Source: Sulfobacillus sp.
GTDB lineage: Bacteria > Bacillota > Sulfobacillia > Sulfobacillales > Sulfobacillaceae
Direction of reading: 5' to 3'
NCBI GenBank assembly: GCA_027309085.1
Contig: DAIDDL010000020.1
Coordinates: forward strand, 1-64,000
DNA: 64,000 nt
Of this stretch, positions 29,033-38,501 are shown piece after piece. The translations under genes were made by a program, and so were the position numbers. The first letter of the stretch is position 1. Each line of letters begins with the position of its first letter. The notes under the pieces are model-generated. The model worked only from the letters and a program-made list of their open reading frames with translations, was not told where the DNA came from and did not search any database.

Positions 29033-29189
29033 AGCTCCGGTCCTTTCGCAAAGACTCAATGGGGCGGCAGAAGGGCCGTTGGCGCCGTCCCTCCTGCCGA
29101 CAAATCCAGGGAAAAGCGCCTCTCCTGGACAATGGCGGAACACATGCAAACCGCAGCGTCAAGACCTGCAACTTGCGCTGCGGCGAGGT

Positions 29190-30545
29190 CTAGCGGGCCT
29201 CCTCGGCAGTCATAGCCTCTTCAAGCACGCCCAGCGCCTCATCGAGCATGTCCAACGGGGTGTTCAAGGGCGCTAGGAACCGGATGTTGTTGCCGTAGAT
29301 TCCCGCTTTCAGCATGATCACTCCATGTTTCATGGCCGTATGGAGAATACGGTCTGTCAACTCGGAGGCTGGCTCCTTCGTCTTCCGGTCTTTTACCAGC
29401 TCAATGGCCACCATGGCGCCCAGTCCGCGCACTTCTCCAATGACAGGGTGCCGGGTCTGGATCTCCCGGAGGCGGGCCTGCAGGTGCTCTCCCTGGCGGA
29501 CCGCCTGGTCCAAAAGGTGCTCTTCTTCAAACACATCGAGTACGGCATTGGCTGCGGCCGTTGCCAGGGGATTGCCGACATAAGTGCCCCCAATCTGCGA
29601 GTCACCCGGACCGTTCATCACCTCCGGCTTTCCCATCACTCCGGAGAGCGGCACGCCATCGGCAATAGATTTAGCCATAGTCAGCAAATCCGGGGTGATT
29701 CCTGAGTGTTCGGTTGCAAAGAATTTGCCCGTGCGGCCAAATCCCGTCTGTACCTCGTCGACGATCAGGAGGATTCCGTATTTTTCAGTGAACGCCCGCA
29801 GCCACGGGAGAAAGTTTTTTGGCGGCACCACGAATCCGCCTTCTCCTTGCACCGGCTCCACAATGACAGCCGCGACATCTTCAGGAGCCACCTGCAGCAT
29901 CAAAGCCTCTTCGATGGATTCATAGCACGATTCATCACACTCGTGTCCTTCAGCGCCTTTGCCGTTGGGACAGCGGTACGGGTACGGAAACGGCACCCGG
30001 TATACCTCTGGGGCAAAAGGGCCCATGCCCGCTTTGTAAGGGTGGACCTTGCTGGTCAGCGTCATAGCCATCAGGGTCCGGCCGTGAAACGCCCGCTCGA
30101 AAGCTATAATGCCCTTGCGCTTGGTATAGGCGCGGGCAATTTTCACGGCATTTTCCACAGCCTCTGCTCCCGAATTGAAAAACACCGCGGTTGCCGGCCC
30201 TCCACCCGGGAAGCGGGCGTCCAGACGCTCTGCCAGCCGGACGTAGCTCTCATAGGGCACCACGGTAAAATCCGTGTGTAGAAATCTGTCCACCTGTTCA
30301 TGGAGCGCCTTCCGGACCTTGTCGTGCGTATGGCCCACATTCAGCACACCCACCCCGCCGGTGAGGTCGATAAAGGTGTTGCCGTCAATGTCCGTGAGCA
30401 AACTGCCGTGAGCGCGGTCAATGACCAGGGGCGCATACACGGACGTGGCCCTGGGGGTAGCTTTGGGGATGCGGTCCAGCACGGCCTGGGATTTAGGGCC
30501 CGGCACCGCTGTCTTCAACGCAATGTACTTCATTACTGTCGCCAT
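29190..30545 (-). CDS. gabT: 4-aminobutyrate/5-aminovalerate aminotransferase (class III)
   Basis: DLTGGVGVLNVGHTHDKV, IIVEPVQGEGGFVVPP-type motif, LLIVDEVQTGFGRTGKFFATEHSGITPDLLTMAKSIADGVPLSGVMG. Confidence 0.92.
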   Translation of the reverse strand: MATVMKYIALKTAVPGPKSQAVLDRIPKATPRATSVYAPLVIDRAHGSLLTDIDGNTFIDLTGGVGVLNVGHTHDKVRKALHEQVDRFLHTDFTVVPYESYVRLAERLDARFPGGGPATAVFFNSGAEAVENAVKIARAYTKRKGIIAFERAFHGRTLMAMTLTSKVHPYKAGMGPFAPEVYRVPFPYPYRCPNGKGAEGHECDESCYESIEEALMLQVAPEDVAAVIVEPVQGEGGFVVPPKNFLPWLRAFTEKYGILLIVDEVQTGFGRTGKFFATEHSGITPDLLTMAKSIADGVPLSGVMGKPEVMNGPGDSQIGGTYVGNPLATAAANAVLDVFEEEHLLDQAVRQGEHLQARLREIQTRHPVIGEVRGLGAMVAIELVKDRKTKEPASELTDRILHTAMKHGVIMLKAGIYGNNIRFLAPLNTPLDMLDEALGVLEEAMTAEEAR

Positions 30546-30584
30546 AAGTCCTCCTTAAATGTCAGCATGACCCGGTTCGCCTGT

Positions 30585-32060
30585 TCAGTCGTCGATCTGG
30601 GCGCGCTGCAATTTGCCGCTGTAATCCACATACACCGCTTTCCATTCGCTGAAAAAGTCCAGAGCGGCTGTTCCCGCTTCCCGGTGGCCATTGCCGGTGC
30701 CGCGGGTCCCGCCAAACGGCAGGTGGATTTCCGCGCCAATCGTGCCCGCATTGATGTAGACAATGCCTGTCAGCAGATCGCGGATGGCCCGAAATGCTGC
30801 ATTCACGTTGCTCGTGAAAATGGAAGAACTGAGTCCGTAGGTGACCCGGTTGTTCACCTCGACAGCTTCCTCCAGTGACTTCACCTTAATCATAGACAGA
30901 ACCGGACCAAAGATCTCCTCTTGGGCGATTCTCATCTCCATGCTCACGTCGGTGAAGAGAGTTGGCAGATAGAAGTTGCCCGAACTGAGACGGGCATCGG
31001 TTGCCACCTCGCCCCCAATTTCCAGGTGAGCTCCCTCGTCTTTGCCAATCTGCACGTATTTATGTACCTTTTCCATGGCCTGGCGGTTGATCAGTGGCCC
31101 CACATCCGTGCTGGAATCCAAACCGGCTCCGAGCTTCAGTGCCCCGATCCGCGCTTTCAGCCGCTCTTTCAACTCGTCATAGATGCCTGCTTGCACAATC
31201 AAGCGTGAGCAGGCGGTGCACCGCTGTCCCGTCGTCCCGAAAGCACTCCAGATAATGCCGTCTACTGCCAGCTCCAAGTCCGCGTCATCCATGACGATGA
31301 TCGCATTCTTCCCTCCGAGCTCCAAAGATACGCGCTTGAGGCTGCCCCCAGCCACCTCCGCCACATGGCGGCCGGTTTCATTGGACCCCGTGAAGGAAAT
31401 GAGAGCCACGTCAGGGTGGCTGATCAGGGTTTCACCGACTTCCTGACCCGATCCGAAGACCAGGTTGACGACCCCCTTGGGCACACCGGCCTCTTCCAGT
31501 ATCTTCACCAGCTGATAGGCCAGGTGGGGTGTCTCTGAAGCCGGCTTGAACACCACAGTATTGCCCGCCACCAGAGCCGGGAATATCTTCCAAGTGGGAA
31601 TCGCCATGGGGAAATTCCACGGGGTGATGATGCCAGCGACGCCAATGGGGTCACGTGTCGCCATGGCAAATTTGTCAGGCAGTTCGGAAGGCGTGGTATA
31701 TCCAAAACTTCTCCGCCCTTCGCCCGCCATGTAGAAGGCCATATCAATGCCTTCTTGCACGTCCCCCTGCGCCTCGAGCGTGACCTTGCCCATTTCCCGC
31801 GTCATTTCCCGAGCCAATTCGACTTTTCTGTCCATTAAGAGCTGACCAACGCGGAAAAGAATTTCTCCGCGCTTCGGCGCCGGCACCAGCCTCCAGGTTT
31901 TGAATGCCTGCTTGGCGGCCGCAATAGCCCGGACGGCGTCCTCACGGCCGGAGCGGGGCACCTCCAACAGCACCTCCCCAGTGGCCGGATCATAGTCCTG
32001 CTGAAATTCTTCACCTACCGGCGCTACCCACTGCCCGTCAATAAAGTTCAGTAAACGCAT
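30585..32060 (-). CDS. NAD(P)-dependent (semi)aldehyde dehydrogenase
   Basis: [76 protein letters not shown]. Confidence 0.95.
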   Translation of the reverse strand: MRLLNFIDGQWVAPVGEEFQQDYDPATGEVLLEVPRSGREDAVRAIAAAKQAFKTWRLVPAPKRGEILFRVGQLLMDRKVELAREMTREMGKVTLEAQGDVQEGIDMAFYMAGEGRRSFGYTTPSELPDKFAMATRDPIGVAGIITPWNFPMAIPTWKIFPALVAGNTVVFKPASETPHLAYQLVKILEEAGVPKGVVNLVFGSGQEVGETLISHPDVALISFTGSNETGRHVAEVAGGSLKRVSLELGGKNAIIVMDDADLELAVDGIIWSAFGTTGQRCTACSRLIVQAGIYDELKERLKARIGALKLGAGLDSSTDVGPLINRQAMEKVHKYVQIGKDEGAHLEIGGEVATDARLSSGNFYLPTLFTDVSMEMRIAQEEIFGPVLSMIKVKSLEEAVEVNNRVTYGLSSSIFTSNVNAAFRAIRDLLTGIVYINAGTIGAEIHLPFGGTRGTGNGHREAGTAALDFFSEWKAVYVDYSGKLQRAQIDD

Positions 32061-32196
32061 GCAGTTCCCCCTGTCCACAAGCATAATTTTAAAAAATCAC
32101 TCTACCGCCAGGAATAAGATTTCGTCCCCTTCCAGTATACTGAAATTCGGCGCAAGTTGGGGAAGTTTTCCCCTGTTGCTAGTATCCCCGGCCATA

Positions 32197-32225
32197 TTGC
32201 CATGTTAATTGTCCTTTGATATAGT
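32197..32225 (+). promoter_or_regulatory. sigma-A type promoter for rhodanese gene
   Basis: TTGCCA - 17 bp - TATAGT (-35 at 32197-32202, -10 at 32220-32225). Confidence 0.6.
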
Positions 32226-32262
32226 GTTATTTAACTTAAGTAAACTAACGGGGTGGTCGGCT

Positions 32263-32565
32263 GTGGTTCATCACTTATCTTCGGAACGAGTAGAAAGCCT
32301 GGCCCGCAATGGCCAGGCTCTGGTGGTCGATGTTCGCGAAGCCAGCGAATACCGCGCGGGGCACATCCCGCGGTCCCGCCATATTCCTTTAAGCCAGTTG
32401 GTGCACCGGCTGAAAGAAGTGAGCAAATCGCACACGGTCGTTGTCGTCTGCCAGAGCGGCAGCCGCTCAGCACGGGCCTGTGAGCTTCTAGGACAAGCGG
32501 GCTATGGGAAGGTGTTCAATTTGTCAGGCGGGATGGCCGCGTGGAAGGGACCTCTAGACCACTGA
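32263..32565 (+). CDS. Rhodanese-like domain protein
   Basis: LVVDVREASEYRAGHIPRSRHIPLSQL, VVVVCQSGSRSARACELLGQAGYGKVFNLSGGMAAWKG. GTG start downstream of the promoter. Confidence 0.9.
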   Translation: MVHHLSSERVESLARNGQALVVDVREASEYRAGHIPRSRHIPLSQLVHRLKEVSKSHTVVVVCQSGSRSARACELLGQAGYGKVFNLSGGMAAWKGPLDH

Positions 32566-32573
32566 ACCGCCTT

Positions 32574-32632
32574 GCAGACAAAACAGGCAGCCCGGCTGCA
32601 GTGATGCCGGCTGCCTGTTTTGTCTGCTTTTT
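32574..32632 (+). terminator. Strong rho-independent terminator (22-bp stem, one bulge, T-tract)
   Basis: GCAGACAAAACAGGCAGCCCGGC-tgcagtgat-GCCGGCTGCCTGTTTTGTCTGC-TTTTT. Confidence 0.9.
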
Positions 32633-32636
32633 CAGG

Positions 32637-33632
32637 TCAGGCGAGCGAAAAATAGTTCTCTACATCTTTGCTGGTGGCCGCCGCAGGGGCCAGGCGGATC
32701 ACGCTGGCGCCCGTCGCAAAAAACTCCGTATTGTAGGCGGGCACCTCCGCTTGTCCCGTCGCTTCGTATGGGAAGAAGGTGCCGTCAATAGTCACCCCGC
32801 TGTCGTACATTCCGGAGCGGGAGAAAATGATTTCGGTTTCTTCAACGGAATAGTCCACCTTCACCCCTACCAGGCCATCGACCGCGTGATCCTGCGTCGC
32901 ATCCTGGCGCATTTTCCGCAGGGCCAGCTCCCGGCTTTCCATGAGCTTCTGGCTGACCTGGGTGAATTCCTGGTTATACCAGCTTTGGCCGATTCCGTAT
33001 TTGGTCGAAAATCCCACGGGCATGCAGTGCCAGTGATACCCGAGGGCTATCCCCACGGGGAGCCAGCCGCGTTCCAGAAGTTTATAGGTCTCCTCCCCCG
33101 ACAGGGGGCTGACCAGAGGGTGGTCGGCGGGCCGGATGTGTGGGAAACGCACGGCCGTGCCCAGAATGGTAAAAGACACCACGGTGCCCTCCCGCTTGAA
33201 CCGGTAGCGCGCATTGAGAACGGCGTGCGCCCCGGCTGCGCTTGCCTCTTGGGACAGCCGACCGATGGCATCGTCCTTCGCGCGGTAATAGGCTCTCACC
33301 AAGTTTGAGGCATCCAAGCTGCTGTCGAGAAAAATATGTCCCTGGCTGTCAGTGGCGGCGTGAAAATAGCAGGCGCCGCTGACTTGCGCCACCGGTTCCA
33401 GGCGCAGGTGCTCGGTCAAGTAAAAATCCGGAGCAGAATAGGTACTCATCCATGGCAATTTCTTGCTGACCGTGTTAGCCAGCCGGTCTTTGGCCTTGCG
33501 GGGCAGATCGCCCCTTTCCAGGGCATCCTGGTCAGCCTGAACATCGGCCATCGTCTGGCTTTCATAAGTAATGGACGACGCAGCGACTCCGGATGTCTCA
33601 GGCGGTTTCGGGGGACGGCGAAATAATGGCAT
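32637..33632 (-). CDS. Protein with two divergent UPF0145/YbjQ-like domains
   Basis: LVRAYYRAKDDAIGRLSQEASAAGAHAVLNARY...FTILGTAVRF and LMESRELALRKMRQDATQDHAVDGLVGVKVDY...FFATGASVIRL. Confidence 0.75.
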   Translation of the reverse strand: MPLFRRPPKPPETSGVAASSITYESQTMADVQADQDALERGDLPRKAKDRLANTVSKKLPWMSTYSAPDFYLTEHLRLEPVAQVSGACYFHAATDSQGHIFLDSSLDASNLVRAYYRAKDDAIGRLSQEASAAGAHAVLNARYRFKREGTVVSFTILGTAVRFPHIRPADHPLVSPLSGEETYKLLERGWLPVGIALGYHWHCMPVGFSTKYGIGQSWYNQEFTQVSQKLMESRELALRKMRQDATQDHAVDGLVGVKVDYSVEETEIIFSRSGMYDSGVTIDGTFFPYEATGQAEVPAYNTEFFATGASVIRLAPAAATSKDVENYFSLA

Positions 33633-33663
33633 AGTCTCTCCTTTCTCTCCCTAGGCTGAAACC

Positions 33664-34497
33664 CTAAGCGTCACTGTCAGTCATCGGCAACACCAGACTT
33701 GGCGATTTGACCGTGGTGTCCTGAAACTTGACCACGGCTGTGCCCACTGCAAAAAATTCGATAATATGCGAGTCCCAACTGTGGTTGTTCTCGTCAAGGT
33801 GCACGCCGACTATCCCTTGCGCCTGCAAGTCAGCCGCCTCCAGCTGCATGCGCTCCATGGCCCGTTCACGGGCATCATAAAGGCCTTGGGTGTAAGGCAG
33901 CAGCTCACGGTTTTGACCCATCTGACGGATGCTGGCGAGAGCGCCCTGATGAGCCACATGGTACACGCACGACCCCATCACCAGGCTGACCGGCCGGTAT
34001 CCCGCCTGCATCAGCAGGTAAAAGTCCTGGCCGGACAAGTCCGAGGTGAAAGGTTTGTTCTTGACCGTCCTGTGGCTGGACCCGTCTTTAGAGCGGACCG
34101 CCGTGCCCACCGCGACGAACTCAGCCACATGCTGCCCCCACTCCTTGTGGCTGACTTGGAGGCGCACCCCGATGATCCCGTCCGCCTTCAGGGCATCGGC
34201 CTCTTCTTCCATGCGGCTCATAGCCAGCTCGCGGGCATTGTACATCGCCTGCGACAGCACGGTCATCTCCTGATTCTTTGTCCAGTTCGCCTGCTGGTAG
34301 CCAATATGGTAGATGGACGACCCCATCACCAGTCCCAGCGGGGTGAATCCTGCCTCTTCCACAAGAACAAATTCATTGACACTCAAATCGCTTGTAAAGA
34401 CAAAGCGCCCGCTATCCTGCTGCAGGCGCTTCAATGCGTCCTGTGGCAGGTCCGAAAATTCGGCCATTTTTTGTGTTTGACCCCCTATACGGGACAT
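33664..34497 (-). CDS. Tandem UPF0145/YbjQ-like (heavy-metal-binding-domain family) protein
   Basis: Two copies: MYNARELAMSRMEEEADALKADGIIGVRLQV...EFVAVGTAVR and LYDARERAMERMQLEAADLQAQGIVGVHLDE...EFFAVGTAVV. Confidence 0.82.
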   Translation of the reverse strand: MSRIGGQTQKMAEFSDLPQDALKRLQQDSGRFVFTSDLSVNEFVLVEEAGFTPLGLVMGSSIYHIGYQQANWTKNQEMTVLSQAMYNARELAMSRMEEEADALKADGIIGVRLQVSHKEWGQHVAEFVAVGTAVRSKDGSSHRTVKNKPFTSDLSGQDFYLLMQAGYRPVSLVMGSCVYHVAHQGALASIRQMGQNRELLPYTQGLYDARERAMERMQLEAADLQAQGIVGVHLDENNHSWDSHIIEFFAVGTAVVKFQDTTVKSPSLVLPMTDSDA

Positions 34498-34624
34498 TCC
34501 CGTATCCGGGTCTTCCCCCTCTCGCCAATCGTATTTGTCTCAGTATACCAAATGCGGCGGCGCGATTCGGGCCAATCCCTGTGGTATACTAACGGCGAAA
34601 ATAATTAAAAGAGGCGGCGCGACG

Positions 34625-35368
34625 ATGTCTGATCCTATTGAAACCGTGGAAGGCTGGTATGCACTGCATGACTTCCGCCAGATTGACCGGCCCGCGTGGG
34701 CAAATCTCACGGCCAATGAGCGGGATGCCGCTATCTCTGAGCTGCAGGCGCTCGCGGAAGACTGGCAGGAGACTGAAGACAATCATGAAGGCAGCACCGG
34801 AATTTACCAGATTATCGGCCACAAGGCGGACCTGCTATTTGTCAATATGCGTCCGGCCATGGATGACTTGGCCAGCATTGAGCTGGCGGTGGACCAGTCA
34901 ACAGCTGGGCAAGTGCTGCGCAGGCCGTACTCGTACTTCTCCGTGGTAGAACTGAGCAAGTACCTTGTGAAGAGCAGCCAGCCCTTCACAGAATTGCCAG
35001 GAGTCAAGGAACGCTTATTCCCCATTTTGCCCAAAACCCACTACATCTGCTTTTATCCCATGAACAAGCGGCGCGAAGGGAACGACAACTGGTATTCGCT
35101 GAGCCGGGAGCAGCGCCGGGAGATTATGAAGGGGCACGGGATTATCGGACACCGCTATGCCGACCGGGTGACCCAAATCATTACGGGCTCGCAGGGACTC
35201 GATGATTGGGAGTGGGGAGTCACGCTGTATTCCGATGACACTCTGGACTTCAAAAAATTGATCTACGAAATGCGGTTTGACGAGGCCAGCGCCCGATTTG
35301 CTGAGTTTGGTCCGTTTATGGTTGGGCGCCGCCTAGCGCCAGGCCGGTTGGGGCCGATCTTTGGCTGA
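34625..35368 (+). CDS. hemQ: Coproheme decarboxylase/chlorite dismutase family
   Basis: EGWYALHDFRQIDRPAW, YSYFSVVELSKYL, KTHYICFYPMNKRREGNDNWYSLSREQRREIMKGHGIIGHRYADRVTQIITGSQGLDDWEWGVTLYSDD. Confidence 0.94.
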   Translation: MSDPIETVEGWYALHDFRQIDRPAWANLTANERDAAISELQALAEDWQETEDNHEGSTGIYQIIGHKADLLFVNMRPAMDDLASIELAVDQSTAGQVLRRPYSYFSVVELSKYLVKSSQPFTELPGVKERLFPILPKTHYICFYPMNKRREGNDNWYSLSREQRREIMKGHGIIGHRYADRVTQIITGSQGLDDWEWGVTLYSDDTLDFKKLIYEMRFDEASARFAEFGPFMVGRRLAPGRLGPIFG

Positions 35369-35371
35369 ACA

Positions 35372-35395
35372 GGGCGGGCTTTTTTCAGCCCGCCC
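35372..35395. terminator. GC-rich hairpin after hemQ (terminator-like)
   Basis: GGGCGGGC-TTTTTTCA-GCCCGCCC immediately 3' of the stop codon; T-run is in the loop, so function is uncertain. Confidence 0.4.
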
Positions 35396-35539
35396 ACCCA
35401 AAAATCCCGGGCTCCGCAAAGCCGCCCGTTAAGCTTCACTGCCGGCACCGCATTAACAGCCAATTTTCTCAAAAATGGTTGAGCTTGCTGTGCCGACTAT
35501 GCTAGCATGTAAACATCTTTCGCAGGAGTGTGCCACGCA

Positions 35540-36565
35540 ATGACCAACGGACTGATTACTCGCTACCATAATTGGCTGGGACTTCCCGCTCTGACCCCGG
35601 TAACCTTGGGAGAGGGAGCAACCCCCCTTGTGCACTGGGCAGACTGGGATACGCACCGCATATGGCTCAAACTGGAAGGTTGCAATCCCACCGGATCTTT
35701 TAAGGATCGGGGCATGACCGTGGCTGTGAGCCACGCCAAGCACGAGGGCGCAAGCGCTGTGATCTGCGCCTCCACAGGCAATACAGCTGCCTCCGCCGCG
35801 GCTTATGCGGGTCGGGGCGGACTGAAGGCATTTGTCGTCATCCCCAACGGGCAGGTCGCCCTGCCGAAAATGATCCAGGCCAGCGCCTACGGCGCGATCA
35901 TTTTGGCTATCGAGGGAAACTTCGACCAAGCTCTTACGGCCGTGCGGAACGTAGCGGAAACCGAAGACTGGATTGCTCTCGTCAATTCTGTCAATCCGTG
36001 GCGCTTGCGGGGCCAGGAGACTGGGGCTTACGAAATTTTGGATGACCTGGGACATGCGCCTGCGGGGTTTGTTCTGCCTGTGGGCAATGCTGGCAATATT
36101 TCCGCGTATTTCCATGGCTTCCGGCGGCGCGGGCAAGGCCTCCCCCAAATGTTCGGCATTCAGGCCCAAGGATCAGATCCACTGGTCCAAGGACATGACA
36201 TGGATGACGTGTCCACCATAGCGTCCGCTATCCGCATCGGAAAGCCCGCGAGCGCCCATCTAGCGCGGGAAGCGGTGGCGGCGACACGAGGGCAGTTCCG
36301 GTCTGTTCCTGACGCAGATATATTGCACGCCCAGCGCGAGCTGGCGCACGGCGGCGTCTTCGTAGAGCCCGCTTCCGCTGCGGCGTACGCCGGCCTGAAG
36401 ATGCTGTACCAAGAGGGCCGCCTGCCTGATGGCGATATTGTGGGAATACTGACCGGCAATGGACTGAAAGATTCCACGACTGCTGGGCTGTGGGCCAAGG
36501 TGGAACCGCAAGTGGTGCCGGGTGAGTCTCTGCTTGATGCCATTTCTGATCTGATGACCCATTAG
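35540..36565 (+). CDS. thrC: Threonine synthase
   Basis: LGEGATPLVHW, LKLEGCNPTGSFKDRGMTVAVSHAKHEGASAVICASTGNTAASAAAYAGRGGL. Confidence 0.95.
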   Translation: MTNGLITRYHNWLGLPALTPVTLGEGATPLVHWADWDTHRIWLKLEGCNPTGSFKDRGMTVAVSHAKHEGASAVICASTGNTAASAAAYAGRGGLKAFVVIPNGQVALPKMIQASAYGAIILAIEGNFDQALTAVRNVAETEDWIALVNSVNPWRLRGQETGAYEILDDLGHAPAGFVLPVGNAGNISAYFHGFRRRGQGLPQMFGIQAQGSDPLVQGHDMDDVSTIASAIRIGKPASAHLAREAVAATRGQFRSVPDADILHAQRELAHGGVFVEPASAAAYAGLKMLYQEGRLPDGDIVGILTGNGLKDSTTAGLWAKVEPQVVPGESLLDAISDLMTH

Positions 36566-36577
36566 GAGAGTGAGAGC

Positions 36578-37510
36578 TTGCTTGAAGTGCGGGTTCCTGC
36601 AACAAGTGCCAACCTGGGGTCGGGCCTGGACAGTTTAGGCATGGCACTGTCTTTGGAGCTGAAGGTGACATACCGCCCGGCGGCCTCGCTGCGCGTGGAA
36701 ACGTTTGGAGAAGGCGCGAACGAGCTGCCGCATGACCAAAGCAATTTAATTTGGTCATCGGCCAGCCGGCTGTACTGGGAATCCACGGGCTCGCAAATGC
36801 CCGCGGGCATTGTGGAAGTCTTTAGCGAGATTCCGGTCAGCCGGGGGCTCGGTTCGAGTGCGGCCGCAGTGGTGGCGGGTTTGCTGCTGGCTAGTGCGTT
36901 GCTGCCAGAACCTTTAAACCGCGAGCGCTTGCTCCAGTGGGCCACGTCCATTGAGGGCCACCCGGATAATGTGGCTGCCGCTCTTTACGGGGGCTTTGTC
37001 TTAGCCTACAGGGACCGCCAGGGTCTCATCCGTGTCAGCCAGTACGCTCCCCCGCCGCTGACGAGCCTTTTGGCTATTCCCGCATACCCCGTCCCCACGA
37101 AAGACTCCCGGGCTATCCTGCCGCCCCAAGTTTCCCGTGAGGATGCCATTTTTAATGCTCAGCGGGTGGGTCTATGGATTCACGCGCTAGCGAGCCGGGA
37201 CTGGACCGTGCTGCGCGATGCGGCGGAGGACCGCTTGCATCAACCTTACCGCACGGTTCTCGTGGAAGGGCTGGCTGACCTTATTCAGGTCAGCTATGAG
37301 GGCGGCGCATACGCCGCCACACTCTCCGGATCCGGCCCGACGATCATGGCGCTGATGGACCCGGACCGCGCCAGCACTGTCGAAGCCGCATGGCGGGAGA
37401 TGGCGCTGAGCCATCACTGGCCGCTAAGCATTGTGCGCGCCTGCCCAGTCAGTCAGCCTGCCGCGATTCAGGAGATTACCAATCACCCCAACACTGCAGC
37501 CGGCCGGTGA
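36578..37510 (+). CDS. thrB: Homoserine kinase
   Basis: VRVPATSANLGSGLDSLGMALSL, SEIPVSRGLGSSAAAVVAG, GHPDNVAAALYGGFVLAY; TTG start. Confidence 0.95.
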   Translation: MLEVRVPATSANLGSGLDSLGMALSLELKVTYRPAASLRVETFGEGANELPHDQSNLIWSSASRLYWESTGSQMPAGIVEVFSEIPVSRGLGSSAAAVVAGLLLASALLPEPLNRERLLQWATSIEGHPDNVAAALYGGFVLAYRDRQGLIRVSQYAPPPLTSLLAIPAYPVPTKDSRAILPPQVSREDAIFNAQRVGLWIHALASRDWTVLRDAAEDRLHQPYRTVLVEGLADLIQVSYEGGAYAATLSGSGPTIMALMDPDRASTVEAAWREMALSHHWPLSIVRACPVSQPAAIQEITNHPNTAAGR

Positions 37511-38501
37511 CTGGTTCTCCGGCTACAGGCACCGCCGCCCATCCCATGGTTACAGCGCGGCGGTAATGGACTGGGTCTTGCAAATCCCTCAATGCCCGGA
37601 CCCACGCCGGAATGTCCGCCGCCACCGCCACCCCTGCCCGCACAGGTGCTGGCAGCGCAGCGGCCGCAGCTGGCCCGCTGACCACAGGCCTCCCGTAACC
37701 GAGTGCTTCCAATATTTTATTCTGTGTTCCTGTGCCCAATTCTACCGGACTGATGCTGATCCCAGTTTTCCTGTAGAGCGCCAGCAGATCCTGGGCGAAT
37801 CCGTAGGAAATAATTTGCGGTCCGCGCACACTGTCGCTGCCCTGCCCTGCTATGTGCAGGCGATATTGCTCCTTAGCCAGCGCAGGCCATACCCCGCGCA
37901 GAAAACGCTGCAGCCCCTGCCGGTTTGGCAGGTAGGCTAAATTTCCCACAAAGAGGAGTTCGCGGGGATTGCCTGGGGGCAGCAACACTTTCTCGCGCAC
38001 GGCGTTGGCCACCTCCCAGGCCTTGACTCCCCGATTTCTGAGCCATTGGGCATCCTGCCACCCGCTCACCCACACTTCATCAAATTCCCGGGCCCATTCG
38101 GCTTCGCTGTTACCAATCCCGGCCAGCGCAATCTGGCGCACAAATCCTGTCCGGAATTGCTTCAGGCGCTGCCGGAACAATCCCAGGCTATCCGTCAGAT
38201 CGATAATGCGGCGCCGACTCTGAACCAGTTTCGCTAAAGGCGCCGTGCGCAGCTGGAAAGCGATGACAAGGTCATAGGGGGCAGCGGGAATCCTGGCCGG
38301 CGTAAATGCATTGCGCGCCCAGTAGATCGACCGCGTCCTCCACAGAGCGGCGAACCGGCTGGCGGAGTCCGCCGCGGGATCAACTTGCCACAATTCGACG
38401 TCACCTGCCGCACCAGCACCGCGCATGAGATTTTCCAAGCGGAGGCGCTCGCCCTGGCTGGGACCGTTGGGGCTGACCGCGGAGATCACCAGGATCCGCA
38501 T
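37476..38501 (-). CDS. Glycosyltransferase (GT4-like)
   Basis: LLFVGNLAYLPNRQGLQRFLRGVWPAL...ISYGFAQDLLALYRKTGISISPVELGTGTQNKILEALGYGRPVVSGPAAA. Confidence 0.85.
   Translation of the reverse strand: MRILVISAVSPNGPSQGERLRLENLMRGAGAAGDVELWQVDPAADSASRFAALWRTRSIYWARNAFTPARIPAAPYDLVIAFQLRTAPLAKLVQSRRRIIDLTDSLGLFRQRLKQFRTGFVRQIALAGIGNSEAEWAREFDEVWVSGWQDAQWLRNRGVKAWEVANAVREKVLLPPGNPRELLFVGNLAYLPNRQGLQRFLRGVWPALAKEQYRLHIAGQGSDSVRGPQIISYGFAQDLLALYRKTGISISPVELGTGTQNKILEALGYGRPVVSGPAAAAALPAPVRAGVAVAADIPAWVRALRDLQDPVHYRRAVTMGWAAVPVAGEPVTGRLQCWGDW

Noticed and set aside
35363-35395. Mutually exclusive hairpins after hemQ (GGCTGA/TCAGCC versus GGGCGGGC/GCCCGCCC), considered as a switch
   Set aside because: The second stem is far more stable and the first is only 6 bp; no downstream gene close enough to be regulated this way.
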